Positions 27,623 through 37,493 of a DNA stretch of 64,000 bases are shown in pieces. A program made the position numbers and the translations under genes. The notes beneath the pieces are model-generated. The model did not search any database. It saw only the letters and a program-made list of their open reading frames with translations, and was not told the origin of the DNA. Numbering within the stretch: the first letter of the stretch is position 1; each line of letters begins with the position of its first letter. The DNA comes from Bacteroidota bacterium (GTDB taxonomy: Bacteria; Bacteroidota; Bacteroidia; Flavobacteriales; Schleiferiaceae), in NCBI GenBank assembly GCA_024742495.1, contig JANSYJ010000002.1, positions 248,001-312,000 on the forward strand. The letters are read 5' to 3'.

Positions 27623-28732
27623 ATGGCCAATTTCACACGTAAACAAGCAGTTGTCATCTTGCAAGATGGCGCTACATTTTGGGGTAGATCGGTAGGTTTG
27701 GAAGGAACTTCAACCGGTGAGATATGTTTTAACACCGGTATGTCGGGATACCAGGAGATCTTTACAGATCCTAGTTATTATGGACAGCTTATGGTAACTA
27801 CCAATGCTCATATCGGTAACTACGGGGTTAAGAACGATGAAGTGGAATCGGATTCCATAAAAATCGCCGGACTCATTTGCAAGAATTTCAGCTTTAATCA
27901 TTCGCGCTATGGAGCGGATAACTCCTTGTTGAAATACTTCGAAGAGAATAATAAAATGGTAATCTCGGATGTGGATACCCGCGCCTTAGTGCGCCATATC
28001 CGAAGTAAAGGTGCCATGAACGCAATTATTAGCACCCATACTGAGGACTTAGAAGCGCTTAAAAATCAATTAAAAGAAGTGCCTTCTATGGAAGGTCTAG
28101 AGCTTTCCTCCAAAGTGGCCACCAAGGAAGCCTTTTATTTTGGTGATGAAAATTCGGCCTACAAATTGGCTGTCTTGGATTTAGGCGTTAAAAGAAATAT
28201 CCTCCGCCACTTCGCTAACCGAGATTGCTATATGAAGGTTTTCCCGATGGATAGCAGTTTAGAAGAAATGAAAGCTTGGAACCCTGATGGCTTGTTCATC
28301 TCCAATGGACCCGGAGATCCGGCGGCAATGTCTAATACTGTTAGTATAGTTAATGACATGGTAAATTCAGGCTATCCCGTTTTTGGTATCTGCCTGGGGC
28401 ATCAGCTAATTGCCATCTCACAAGGTCTTAATACCTATAAAATGCATCAGGGGCACCGTGGTATAAACCACCCGGTACTGAATGTAATGACGGGTAAAGG
28501 AGAAATCACTACCCAAAACCATGGTTTTGTGGTTAGCATGGAAGCAGTGGAAGAAAACCAAGAAGTGGAATTAACCCACCGTCATTTAAATGATGATGGG
28601 GTACAAGGTATTCGCCTAAAGAACAAACCTGTGAGCAGTGTGCAGTATCATCCAGAGGCTTTCCCTGGGCCGCATGACTCAGAATACTTATTTGATCAAT
28701 TCGTAGCACAAATCAAACAATCAAAATCTTAG
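27623..28732 (+). CDS. carA: carbamoyl-phosphate synthase small subunit
   Basis: CarA (369 residues) is the glutaminase subunit that feeds ammonia to CarB for arginine and pyrimidine synthesis. The N-terminal CPSase domain (LQDGATFWGRSVG, GEICFNTGMSGYQE) is followed by a class I amidotransferase domain. The nucleophile is Cys257 in GICLGHQ, and the His-Glu pair lies in QYHPEAFPGPHDS. carB is not in the window. eno follows after three bases. Confidence 0.97.
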   Translation: MANFTRKQAVVILQDGATFWGRSVGLEGTSTGEICFNTGMSGYQEIFTDPSYYGQLMVTTNAHIGNYGVKNDEVESDSIKIAGLICKNFSFNHSRYGADNSLLKYFEENNKMVISDVDTRALVRHIRSKGAMNAIISTHTEDLEALKNQLKEVPSMEGLELSSKVATKEAFYFGDENSAYKLAVLDLGVKRNILRHFANRDCYMKVFPMDSSLEEMKAWNPDGLFISNGPGDPAAMSNTVSIVNDMVNSGYPVFGICLGHQLIAISQGLNTYKMHQGHRGINHPVLNVMTGKGEITTQNHGFVVSMEAVEENQEVELTHRHLNDDGVQGIRLKNKPVSSVQYHPEAFPGPHDSEYLFDQFVAQIKQSKS

Positions 28733-28735
28733 ATT

Positions 28736-30016
28736 ATGGCAATTATTTCAGGTGTGCATGCACGCCAAATCCTTGATAGTAGAGGAAACCCAACTGTAGA
28801 AGTAGATGTTTTAACAGAAACTGGCGCCTTGGGTCGTGCCGCTGTACCTTCTGGTGCTTCAACTGGTGTACACGAGGCAGTAGAGCTCCGTGATGGTGGC
28901 GAAAAATGGATGGGTAAAGGAGTTCAACAAGCCGTTAATAACGTGAATGAGAAAATTGCTCCCGAGATTATTGGCATGTTTGTTACCGATCAGGCCGATA
29001 TTGATCAGCGAATGCTCGATGTTGATGGAACGCCAAATAAAGCGAACCTTGGCGCAAATGCAATTTTAGCGGTCTCTCTCGCCGTAGCTAAAGCCGCAGC
29101 CATAGAAACAGGTCAAACCATCTACAATTATGTAGGAGGAGTTAATGCACGCACCTTACCAGTTCCGATGATGAATATCTTGAACGGTGGAGAACATGCG
29201 GATAATGCGATCGACTTCCAAGAATTTATGGTAATGCCTTTTGGTGCAACTACCTTTTCTCAAGGCCTACGCTGGGGAACGGAGATCTTCCATCACCTAA
29301 AGAGCGTGCTTAAAGAAAAAGGCTACAGCACCAATGTTGGAGACGAAGGTGGATTTGCACCTAATATTCAATCTAATGAAGAGGCCATTGAAACGGTACT
29401 CACCGCAATTGAACGCGCAGGCTTTAAGGCGGGTAGCGAAATTTACATTGCTATGGATGCAGCAGCAAGTGAGTTTTACGATGCCGATAAAAAGGAATAT
29501 TACTTTAGCGATGGCAGCCGCCGCAGCAGCGATGAAATGGTTGAATACTGGACTAATTGGGTAAATAAGTACCCAATAATCTCCATAGAAGATGGCTTGC
29601 ACGAAGACGATTGGGCGGGATGGACAAAACTTAATGAAGCCATCGGCGATAAAGTGCAATTAGTAGGAGACGACTTATTTGTAACAAATGTTGAAAGAGT
29701 TCAACAAGGTATCGATCAAAATGCGGCTAATTCTGTTCTAATTAAAGTAAACCAAATTGGAACTTTAACAGAAACCATAGAAACAGTGTCTTTAGCTCAG
29801 GCAAATAACATGACCTGCGTAATGAGTCATCGCAGTGGAGAAACGGAAGATTCAACCATTGCCGATTTGGCCGTAGCTTTAAACACTGGTCAAATTAAAA
29901 CGGGCTCTGCATCGAGAAGCGATAGAATGGCCAAATACAATCAATTATTACGTATTGAGGAAATGCTAGGCGAAAGCGCAAAATACCTTGGTACCAACTT
30001 CAAATTCATTAAATAA
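28736..30016 (+). CDS. eno: enolase
   Basis: Enolase (426 residues) interconverts 2-phosphoglycerate and PEP in glycolysis. Present are the [11 protein letters not shown] start, the mobile loop [16 protein letters not shown], Mg2+ ligands in the EDGL and DDLFVTN segments, and the signature [13 protein letters not shown]. The [10 protein letters not shown] loop holds catalytic residues. It is packed tightly between carA and gltA. Confidence 0.98.
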   Translation: MAIISGVHARQILDSRGNPTVEVDVLTETGALGRAAVPSGASTGVHEAVELRDGGEKWMGKGVQQAVNNVNEKIAPEIIGMFVTDQADIDQRMLDVDGTPNKANLGANAILAVSLAVAKAAAIETGQTIYNYVGGVNARTLPVPMMNILNGGEHADNAIDFQEFMVMPFGATTFSQGLRWGTEIFHHLKSVLKEKGYSTNVGDEGGFAPNIQSNEEAIETVLTAIERAGFKAGSEIYIAMDAAASEFYDADKKEYYFSDGSRRSSDEMVEYWTNWVNKYPIISIEDGLHEDDWAGWTKLNEAIGDKVQLVGDDLFVTNVERVQQGIDQNAANSVLIKVNQIGTLTETIETVSLAQANNMTCVMSHRSGETEDSTIADLAVALNTGQIKTGSASRSDRMAKYNQLLRIEEMLGESAKYLGTNFKFIK

Positions 30017-30025
30017 AAAGCATAG

Positions 30026-31330
30026 ATGGAAAACTTAAAAGAGCACTTTTCCTCGAAAATTGGGCCAGCAGCGGCCGAGATTAAAGAGTTTCTTGCCGCC
30101 CATGGAGATAAAGTGGTTAGCGAGGTTAAGATAAGTCAACTATACGGTGGTATCCGTGGCGTTAAGGCTTTAATTACCGAGACTTCAAAATTGGATCCAG
30201 CAGAAGGAATCCGTTTTAGAGGTTATTCCATTCCAGAATTGCAGCAATTATTACCAAAGGCACCCGGTGGGGATGAGCCTTTGCCAGAAGGTATTTTCTA
30301 CCTTATGCTTTTTGATGAACTGCCAAGTGAAGAGGCTGTTGCCAGCATTACCAAAGAATGGCAGAAGCGTTCTACCGTGCCACAACACGTATTTAATACT
30401 TTAGACGCCCTCCCTACAGATACCCATCCTATGACCCAGTTCGTAACGGGTATCATGGCCTTACGTACTGAAAGTGAATTCCAAACCGCTTATCGCGATG
30501 GAATTAATAAAAAAGACTACTGGCAACCAACCTATGAGGATGTGATGAATTTGATCGCACGCCTACCTCAGGTGGCCGCTTATATTTACCGCCGCACTTA
30601 CCATAATGGTGATCATATTGCACCAGATCCTAGTTTAGACTGGGGTGGAAATTTTGCACATATGCTCGGCTTTAGCAATGAGGAATTCCGCGAGCTAATG
30701 CGCATCTACTTAACCATTCACTCCGATCATGAAGGTGGAAACGTATCTGGGCATACCATTCATTTGGTTGGCTCGGCTTTAAGTGATGCCTATCAGGCTT
30801 TCGCGGCTGGAATGAACGGTCTTGCCGGACCATTACATGGTTTAGCGAATCAAGAGGTGATCCGATGGACCTTAGGAATGCGCGATGAATTAGGTGGCGG
30901 ACTGCCAAGTAAGGAGGCGATTGAAGCTTACGTTAGAAAAACACTTGACGAAGGCAAAGTTATACCAGGCTTTGGTCACGCGGTTTTACGCAAAACTGAT
31001 CCACGTTATACCGCACAGCGTGAGTTTGCTTTAAAGCACATGCCGGAGAGTGAGTTATTCCAATTAATCAGCCGGATTTACGAAGTAGTGCCGAGCGTAT
31101 TACAGGAATTAGGAAAGGTGAAAAACCCTTGGCCAAATGTTGATGCACACTCTGGACAGCTATTAATGCACTATGGTTTAACCGAGTACGATTTTTATAC
31201 GGTGCTATTTGGTGTAAGCCGTTCTATTGGAACTTTAGCGAGCCTTATTTGGGATCGTGCACTGGGAATGCCAATTGAACGCCCCGGATCTACAACAACT
31301 AAACTCTTGAAAGAGGAGTTTGGCGCCTAA
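30026..31330 (+). CDS. gltA: citrate synthase, eukaryote-like type I form
   Basis: This enzyme condenses acetyl-CoA with oxaloacetate at the entry of the TCA cycle. The 434-residue sequence resembles the mitochondrial type more than the hexameric E. coli type, with HSDHEGGNVSGHT, MNGLAGPLHGLANQEV and GFGHAVLRKTDPR; the last two hold the catalytic His residues. PNVDAHSG provides the catalytic Asp. It is the last gene of carA-eno-gltA and is followed by a strong terminator. Confidence 0.96.
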   Translation: MENLKEHFSSKIGPAAAEIKEFLAAHGDKVVSEVKISQLYGGIRGVKALITETSKLDPAEGIRFRGYSIPELQQLLPKAPGGDEPLPEGIFYLMLFDELPSEEAVASITKEWQKRSTVPQHVFNTLDALPTDTHPMTQFVTGIMALRTESEFQTAYRDGINKKDYWQPTYEDVMNLIARLPQVAAYIYRRTYHNGDHIAPDPSLDWGGNFAHMLGFSNEEFRELMRIYLTIHSDHEGGNVSGHTIHLVGSALSDAYQAFAAGMNGLAGPLHGLANQEVIRWTLGMRDELGGGLPSKEAIEAYVRKTLDEGKVIPGFGHAVLRKTDPRYTAQREFALKHMPESELFQLISRIYEVVPSVLQELGKVKNPWPNVDAHSGQLLMHYGLTEYDFYTVLFGVSRSIGTLASLIWDRALGMPIERPGSTTTKLLKEEFGA

Positions 31331-31352
31331 TCGCTTTGAACAAGCTTAATAG

Positions 31353-31381
31353 AGCCGGTACCATTGGGTATCGGCTTTTTT
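31353..31381 (+). terminator. Rho-independent terminator after gltA
   Basis: AGCCGGTACC, a four-base loop and GGTATCGGCT form a ten-pair stem (one G-T) followed by six or more Ts. Confidence 0.9.
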
Positions 31382-31515
31382 GTTTTAGAAGGAAATCTAT
31401 TAAAGTAGATCATTTTTTGAGTCTTAATGACTGGAGCATTAATCCATCGGAGACGCCTTTTACTTAAGATCAAATTAGATGTCTGCAAAACAAGTATTTA
31501 TAAAAGATTCACAGT

Positions 31516-31546
31516 GTTGAACTTTGACGAAATATAGCTACATTTG
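31516..31546 (+). promoter_or_regulatory. candidate rpsA promoter
   Basis: GTTG (31516-31519), exactly 19 bases and TACATTTG (31539-31546) fit the Bacteroidota consensus with one mismatch at -33. Confidence 0.6.
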
Positions 31547-31665
31547 CACTCCTTTTTCAGGGAAATAATTAGATAAGGAAAAGGCTCTAAGTCAATTTGA
31601 TGTAAATAACTTTCGTTGCAGGTTTCCCAAAGATCTTTCCAGCGCGAAATACAAATGATTTCTGC

Positions 31666-33591
31666 ATGTCAGAAGAAAACAAAAAAGTAGAAGAGGAAGT
31701 GACCAATACTCCCGAAGCTACAACCGAGGCAGCGGCTGAAGCTCCTGCTGAAACTAAAGCTGAATCAACCGAAGAGAAAGCAACTGAAGCTGCGGCTGAA
31801 GAAACTCCTGCTGAGGCTCCTGTTGAAGAAGCGCCTACCGAGTTTGACTGGGAGGAATTCGAATATGGAATTGCTTCAAAAGGAAAAGCTCAACGTGATG
31901 AACTTACTAAGCTATACGAGGAAAGCCTTACTAGCATTGATGAGCACACCATCACTGAAGGTACCGTAATTAACATGACTGACCGTGAGGCAATCGTGGA
32001 TATCGGTTACAAATCAGAAGGGGTAATCTCCCTTAATGAGTTCCGTTACAATCCTGATCTTAAAACTGGTGATACTGTTGAAGTATTAGTAGATAAGACT
32101 GAGGATAAAGAAGGTCAATTAGTACTTTCTCACCGTAAAGCCCGCTCTATCAAGGCTTGGGATCGCGTGAACGAAGCACATGACAACGAAGAAGTTGTTA
32201 AAGGTTACATTAAGTGTCGCACAAAAGGCGGTATGATCGTAGATGTATTTGGTATTGAGGCATTCTTGCCAGGATCTCAAATTGACGTGAAGCCAATTCG
32301 CGATTATGACGCTTATGTAGATAAGAATATGGAGTTCAAGATTGTGAAAATCAATCATGAATTCAAAAACGTTGTTGTATCTCACAAAGCGCTTATCGAA
32401 GCGGATTTGGAAGAGCAAAAACGCGAAATTATTGGCAAGCTAGAGAAAGGTCAAGTACTGGAAGGTGTAGTGAAAAACATTACTTCTTACGGTGTATTCA
32501 TCGACCTTGGTGGTGTAGATGGTTTAATCCACATTACCGATTTAAGCTGGAGCCGTATCAACCACCCAAGCGAAGTGGTGGAATTAGACCAAACAATGAA
32601 CGTGGTAATTTTGGACTTCGACGAAGACAAAACCCGTATCCAATTAGGTTTAAAGCAGCTTGAGGCCCATCCTTGGGATAACCTTGATGCTGAGTTGAAA
32701 GAAGGCGATAAAGTAAAAGGTAAAGTAGTAGTACTTGCTGATTACGGTGCTTTCGTTGAGATTATTCCTGGCGTTGAAGGTCTTATTCACGTAAGTGAAA
32801 TGAGCTGGAGTACCCACCTACGTTCTGCCCAAGACTTTATGAAAGTTGGCGACGAAGTAGAAGCAGTAGTATTAACCCTTGATCGTGAAGAGCGCAAGAT
32901 GTCACTTGGCATTAAGCAATTATCTACCGATCCTTGGACGGATATTACCACTAAATACCCTGTAGGTTCTAAGCACGAAGGTGCGGTGCGTAACTTCACC
33001 AACTTTGGTGTATTCGTAGAACTCGAAGAAGGTATCGACGGTTTAATTCACATCAGTGATTTAAGCTGGACTAAAAAAGTGAAGCATCCTAGTGAATTTA
33101 CCGCAGTTGGAGCTAAGCTTGAAGTTGTGGTATTGGATATCGACGTTGAAAACCGTCGTTTAAGCCTTGGTCACAAACAAGTGGAAGACAATCCATTCGA
33201 CACTTATGCCACTCTTCTTGAAGAAGGAAGCGTAATCGAAGGGAAAGTATTGCGCAAAGTAGATAAGGGTGCAGAAATTATTTTCGAAAACCTTGGTGTT
33301 GAGGCCTTTGTTCCTTCTCGTCATATGGTGAAAGAAGATGGTTCTGAGATTGCTGCAGATGAGCATATCGACTTCAAGATTATTGAGTTTAATCCAGAAG
33401 GTCGTCGTGTGGTAGCTTCTCATACCGAACTACACAAAGCAGTTAAAGCTGAGAAGCAAAAAGTAGATCGCGCCCAAGCGAAGAAGGCGGTTAAAGTAAT
33501 CAACTCCAATGTTGAGCGCTCTACCCTTGGTGATCTCGATGCTTTAAGCAAGCTTAAAGAGCAAATGGAAGGCGACGAGGAGAACGACTAA
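31666..33591 (+). CDS. rpsA: 30S ribosomal protein S1
   Basis: S1 (641 residues) helps recruit mRNA to the 30S subunit. Six S1 OB-fold repeats are visible, from GTVINMTDREAIVDIG near residue 95 to GKVLRKVDKGAEIIF near 525; repeats 3-5 carry the RNA-binding GLIH[IV]S/TDLSW type pattern. The first 60 residues are an unusual acidic Ala/Glu/Thr/Pro low-complexity segment. With few Shine-Dalgarno sequences in this genome, S1 probably has a major role in initiation (inference). Monocistronic, with its own promoter and terminator. Confidence 0.97.
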   Translation: MSEENKKVEEEVTNTPEATTEAAAEAPAETKAESTEEKATEAAAEETPAEAPVEEAPTEFDWEEFEYGIASKGKAQRDELTKLYEESLTSIDEHTITEGTVINMTDREAIVDIGYKSEGVISLNEFRYNPDLKTGDTVEVLVDKTEDKEGQLVLSHRKARSIKAWDRVNEAHDNEEVVKGYIKCRTKGGMIVDVFGIEAFLPGSQIDVKPIRDYDAYVDKNMEFKIVKINHEFKNVVVSHKALIEADLEEQKREIIGKLEKGQVLEGVVKNITSYGVFIDLGGVDGLIHITDLSWSRINHPSEVVELDQTMNVVILDFDEDKTRIQLGLKQLEAHPWDNLDAELKEGDKVKGKVVVLADYGAFVEIIPGVEGLIHVSEMSWSTHLRSAQDFMKVGDEVEAVVLTLDREERKMSLGIKQLSTDPWTDITTKYPVGSKHEGAVRNFTNFGVFVELEEGIDGLIHISDLSWTKKVKHPSEFTAVGAKLEVVVLDIDVENRRLSLGHKQVEDNPFDTYATLLEEGSVIEGKVLRKVDKGAEIIFENLGVEAFVPSRHMVKEDGSEIAADEHIDFKIIEFNPEGRRVVASHTELHKAVKAEKQKVDRAQAKKAVKVINSNVERSTLGDLDALSKLKEQMEGDEEND

Positions 33592-33613
33592 ATCCTTAGC
33601 TTTTTAAATATTT

Positions 33614-33654
33614 AGCCCCTCTTAAAGGTTTGTCCTTCAAGAGGGGCTTTTTTT
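33614..33654 (+). terminator. Rho-independent terminator after rpsA
   Basis: AGCCCCTCTT and AAGAGGGGCT form a perfect ten-pair stem with a 15-base loop and a run of seven Ts. Confidence 0.92.
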
Positions 33655-33698
33655 GTCGGTTTTTTCTTTTTAGAATTTGTTCGATATTGGCTAAGGAG

Positions 33699-35495
33699 AT
33701 GTGGAAGGTAAAACAGCTTTGTTTATTTTGGACTTTATTGAGCTTGGGCGGCTTGCATGCGCAGCAGTCTGACTTGTCAAAGCCTTTCCAAGACACCGTA
33801 AAAAAGTATTATGCCAGTGGAGATTACGAGCGCATTATCTTTTATGGTAAGCAGGAATTAAAAAAATGGGATAAGGATACATTGAGCTCTGGCTATGCTA
33901 GGGTTTTAATTGCCATCTCTAGGGCATTTGCCGGTTTAGAAGCCTATTCAGATGCAGCCATTTATAATAACCGAGCCCGCAGTATTTACACTTCGGTTGG
34001 CGATAGCAGCGGAATAATTAATTCCAATCTTAATTTGGCGGTGATCCATTATTACCGCGGTGATTCAGCCAGAGCCTATACCTATTTAAAGGCCTTAGAA
34101 AGTTTCCTGGGTTCTAAGCCTGATCCCAAGGATCAATTAATGACCAGCTATACCAGGGCTTTATTAAGTGCCGAATATGAACTAGGCTCCAATCGCCTGC
34201 AAAGTTTGGATTCTATTATCCCGAAATTAATAGCAAGCCCCGCCATTGCGCTGAATATATGGCTTCGCATTTTGGAGACGGTAAATGAAGATGAATTTCT
34301 AGAGCGCTTTGAGCAGTATCAAAGCTATATACAGCATTCAAAACTTCGACCGATTACTCGTTTTACGGCTTATCTTATTTTATGGGAATCCATAGAGAGG
34401 CTGAAAATTGCAGGAAACTACCCTTGGGTCTCAGATTCTGTCAGTCGCTATTTTCAAGAATTAGAGTCGGGCCTTAGTTTATCCATGCAAGGAAGATATT
34501 ATCAGCTACAGGCTGGCCTAGCGGCTCTTGAAGGTCGTGAAGCCGAAGCTTACGCTTTACAGTTGATGGCTACAGATAAATTGCTGAAAGCAGATTCTTT
34601 AGAGGGCTTTGAGAAACTTGAACGTTTGGAAGCGATGGTGGAAGTGCGCAATCAGGAGTTGAAAACGGAGCAACTTCAAGATGAATTGCAGGCCAATAAA
34701 AACAAGGAGAAGCTGCTTTTATTTGGCTTAATTGCCCTCTTTGTCGGAGCCTTATTGTTATATAATTTATATCGAGCCGGACGAAAAGAACGGGATTTAA
34801 ACATTCGTTTGGCCTTTACACGTGGGCAAATGATTTCGATACTTTCACACGACTTACGCACGCCCTTAAGTCAGGTTCAGGCGCTCTTATCCTTATTAGA
34901 AAAATCGGCTATTTCTGAGGATGAGTTTAAATCCCTGATCCCAGAGCTGGCTCAAACTACCGACCTTTCCATGGAACTCCTGGAGAAGACCGTTGCTTGG
35001 ATGGCCGTAAATCGCGATGATCTAGCTCTTCGCAAGGAGGATATTTCAGCGCTTGAATTGGAGAAGCATCTAAAAGGCTTTTTAGCGAAAATCGCAGCTG
35101 ACAATGGAATTATTTTTCAGGTTTATAGTGAAATTGAGTCCATCTTTAGTGATCCCTTTCTCCTTAAAACAATTTTAAGAAACCTCTGTACTAATGCCAT
35201 TAAATTCACTCCGGAGAAGGGAAAGGTAAGCGTGCATTTTGGTAAGGATAATGACGGAGTTTTTATGTCGGTTGAGGATAGCGGAAAGGGAATGGACCCA
35301 AAAATGATAGAATTAATCGAATCCGGCTATTCTATTACGGAAAGGGGCCTTCGTTCGGAAACTGGTATGGGAATGGGTTTAATTATTGTCCAAAATGCAA
35401 TTGAGCAATTGAATGCTAGTTTGGAAATTCAATCAACATTGGGAAAAGGAAGCATTTTTACCATTCGGATGCAGCAAGGTCAAGGCTTACTTTAA
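33699..35495 (+). CDS. TPR-containing sensor histidine kinase
   Basis: This 598-residue membrane sensor has a signal peptide (MWKVKQLCLFWTLLSLGGLHAQ), a periplasmic TPR-like helical region to about residue 310, a coiled coil and one membrane helix (about 339-359). The HisKA domain has the phosphoacceptor His384 in SHDLRTPLSQ. The ATPase domain has an N box (NLCTNAIKF), G1 (DSGKGMDP) and G2 (GMGMGLIIV). The frame opens further upstream, inside the rpsA terminator, so the ATG at 33699, preceded by AAGGAG, is used. No response regulator gene is adjacent, so its partner is unknown. Confidence 0.9.
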   Translation: MWKVKQLCLFWTLLSLGGLHAQQSDLSKPFQDTVKKYYASGDYERIIFYGKQELKKWDKDTLSSGYARVLIAISRAFAGLEAYSDAAIYNNRARSIYTSVGDSSGIINSNLNLAVIHYYRGDSARAYTYLKALESFLGSKPDPKDQLMTSYTRALLSAEYELGSNRLQSLDSIIPKLIASPAIALNIWLRILETVNEDEFLERFEQYQSYIQHSKLRPITRFTAYLILWESIERLKIAGNYPWVSDSVSRYFQELESGLSLSMQGRYYQLQAGLAALEGREAEAYALQLMATDKLLKADSLEGFEKLERLEAMVEVRNQELKTEQLQDELQANKNKEKLLLFGLIALFVGALLLYNLYRAGRKERDLNIRLAFTRGQMISILSHDLRTPLSQVQALLSLLEKSAISEDEFKSLIPELAQTTDLSMELLEKTVAWMAVNRDDLALRKEDISALELEKHLKGFLAKIAADNGIIFQVYSEIESIFSDPFLLKTILRNLCTNAIKFTPEKGKVSVHFGKDNDGVFMSVEDSGKGMDPKMIELIESGYSITERGLRSETGMGMGLIIVQNAIEQLNASLEIQSTLGKGSIFTIRMQQGQGLL

Positions 35496-35591
35496 AAAAT
35501 AAATTTAGGGCTTTTTGGAAGATTAGCTCGGAAGTGCTAAATGCAATGGGAATCGCATAAAATTAAAATTTAAAATATCTTTTAATTAGTA

Positions 35592-36698
35592 ATGGAAGCT
35601 AAATCATTAAAGCTAAATAGCATTGCGAAATGCTTGGAAGAATGGGCTCCCTTGAGCCTGCAGGAGTCTTATGATAATAGCCGCCTGCTCTATGGCGAGC
35701 CTGAAGCCACGGTTCATGCTGCTTTAGTTTGTCTCGATGTAACAAGCTTTATAGTTGACGAAGCGATTGCTAAAGGCGCTAATCTCATTATCAGTCATCA
35801 TCCCTTAATTTTTGGCGGTCTTAAGTCTTTAACAGGAAAGAACGACAGTGAAAAGGCGCTTATAAAAGCCATTCAAAATAATATTGCCATTTATGCCTGC
35901 CATACCAATTTAGACAATGTTATCAATGGGGTGAATAGCGCGATTGGCAAACGACTAGGTCTAAGCCAAATGAAAATCCTCGCGCCAAAGGAAAACTTGC
36001 TAAAAAAGCTGGTGGTGTATGTGCCTGAGGCAGATTGGCAAAAGCTAAGCGAGGCAATGTGGCAAGCCGGCGCTGGGAGTATCGGTAATTATGATGAATG
36101 CAGTTTTAGAACTGTAGGTACCGGGACCTTCAAAGCAAGCGCAAACGCCAATCCTGCCAAAGGTGAAAAAGGCATAAGGCACGAAGAAAAGGAATTTCGA
36201 TTGGAGGTTTTAGTAGAAGCTCAGGTATTAAATAAGGTGCTTGATGTTATGCATAGGGCCCATCCTTATGAGGAGGTAGCCTATGATATATTTGACCTAA
36301 ATAACCCGCATCCCCAAGTAGGCTCCGGGATGTATGGCGATTTAGAGGAAGCGGTAAACGCCCATGATTTTTTAAGGCATATCAAGAAGGAATTTGGTGG
36401 AATCGTGCGCTATACAAAGGTTCATCAAGACAGTATTAGGCGAATTGCATGGTGCGGTGGAAGTGGAAGCTTCCTTTTAAATAAGGCAAAAAGCGTAGGA
36501 GCAGATTTATTTTTAAGTTCTGATTTTAAATATCATCAGTTCTTTGAGGCTGATAATGAAATACTTATTGCCGACATTGGCCATTTTGAAAATGAACAGT
36601 TTACTATCGACCTGATTGCCGAGCATTTGCGGAAAAAATTCCCTAATTTTGCCGTTCTTTTAACGGAAAACAGTACAAACCCGATCAATTATATATAG
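35592..36698 (+). CDS. Nif3-like dinuclear metal centre protein
   Basis: The 368-residue protein belongs to the Nif3/YqfO family (GTP cyclohydrolase I type 2-like) that forms toroidal hexamers with two metals per subunit. Metal-binding motifs are ISHHPLIFGG (about residues 72-81), ACHTNLDN and, near the end, DIGHFENEQF. The middle (about 130-235) holds the extra PII-like inserted domain seen in the longer members (YVPEADWQKL ... AHPYEEVAYDIF). The true substrate is unsettled for the family. It lies four bases before the next gene and is likely co-transcribed with it, a pairing common in Bacteroidota. Confidence 0.92.
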   Translation: MEAKSLKLNSIAKCLEEWAPLSLQESYDNSRLLYGEPEATVHAALVCLDVTSFIVDEAIAKGANLIISHHPLIFGGLKSLTGKNDSEKALIKAIQNNIAIYACHTNLDNVINGVNSAIGKRLGLSQMKILAPKENLLKKLVVYVPEADWQKLSEAMWQAGAGSIGNYDECSFRTVGTGTFKASANANPAKGEKGIRHEEKEFRLEVLVEAQVLNKVLDVMHRAHPYEEVAYDIFDLNNPHPQVGSGMYGDLEEAVNAHDFLRHIKKEFGGIVRYTKVHQDSIRRIAWCGGSGSFLLNKAKSVGADLFLSSDFKYHQFFEADNEILIADIGHFENEQFTIDLIAEHLRKKFPNFAVLLTENSTNPINYI

Positions 36699-36702
36699 CT
36701 CT

Positions 36703-37482
36703 ATGGCTAAAGAAGTTACTGTTGAAGAAAAGTTACGTGCGCTCTACGATCTTCAGCTGATAGATTCCCGAATCGATAAAATCCGAAATATACGTGGTGA
36801 GCTACCCCTAGAGGTAGAAGACCTAGAAGATGAGATCAGTGGTTTGTCCACCCGGGTCGATAAGCTCAAAGTTGATATTGAGGAATTGGAACACGAGGTT
36901 GGTGCTAAGAAAAACCTGATTAAAGAATCAGAGGAAAAAATTAAAAAATACGAAGCACAACAAAAGAACGTACGAAACAATCGTGAGTTTGATGCGCTTT
37001 CCAAAGAAATGGAATTCCAGGAATTGGAGATTCAATTGGCAGAAAAGCGAATTAAGGAGTTCAAGGCTAAAATCGATACAAAGAAGGAAGCTATCGCTGG
37101 AGCTGATGAAAAATTAACCGAACGCAAGTCTCACTTAGATTTCAAGAAAGGCGAACTCGATAACATCCTAAAGGAAACGCAGGATGAAGAGGATGCCCTA
37201 TTAAAAGAATCTACCAAGCAGCAAAAGGTTATTGAGGAGCGTTTGCTTAAGGCGTATACGCGTTTAAGAAATAGTGCAAGAAACGGTTTGGCCGTGGTGC
37301 CCGTTGAACGCGGTGCTTCAGGTGGATCTTTCTTCACCATCCCCCCGCAGCGTCAATTGGAAATTGCCGCTCGCAAGAAAATCATAACTGATGAGCATTC
37401 CGGTCGAATCTTAGTTGATCCAGACCTTGCCAAAGAGGAAGAAGAGAAAATGGAAAAGTTCTTCACTTCCAAAAGGAAATAA
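36703..37482 (+). CDS. CT398-like coiled-coil protein with degenerate zinc ribbon
   Basis: Residues 10 to about 190 form a long antiparallel coiled coil, and residues 200-240 correspond to the C4-type zinc ribbon (zf-RING_7/DUF164). Family members in which the ribbon is intact have CGGC and CEHC pairs. Here the aligned positions are Ser206, Ser209, Asp230 and Ser233 (GASGGS and TDEHSG), while the flanking FxxIPPQRQLEI and GRILVDP are preserved. Zinc binding is therefore lost. The chlamydial homologue CT398 is linked to sigma54 and transport, but no function is established here. Pairs with the Nif3-like gene. Confidence 0.85.
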   Translation: MAKEVTVEEKLRALYDLQLIDSRIDKIRNIRGELPLEVEDLEDEISGLSTRVDKLKVDIEELEHEVGAKKNLIKESEEKIKKYEAQQKNVRNNREFDALSKEMEFQELEIQLAEKRIKEFKAKIDTKKEAIAGADEKLTERKSHLDFKKGELDNILKETQDEEDALLKESTKQQKVIEERLLKAYTRLRNSARNGLAVVPVERGASGGSFFTIPPQRQLEIAARKKIITDEHSGRILVDPDLAKEEEEKMEKFFTSKRK

Positions 37483-37493
37483 AATTTAAAATG

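Larger units (their letters stand above)
31331..31665 (+). other. intergenic region between gltA and rpsA
   Basis: This 335-base stretch holds the gltA terminator and one rpsA promoter. An untranslated leader of about 113 bases follows. In it I see a ten-base palindrome AAAGATCTTT (31629-31638) enclosed by a five-base TTTCG/CGAAA pair. No gene is visible. Confidence 0.6.
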
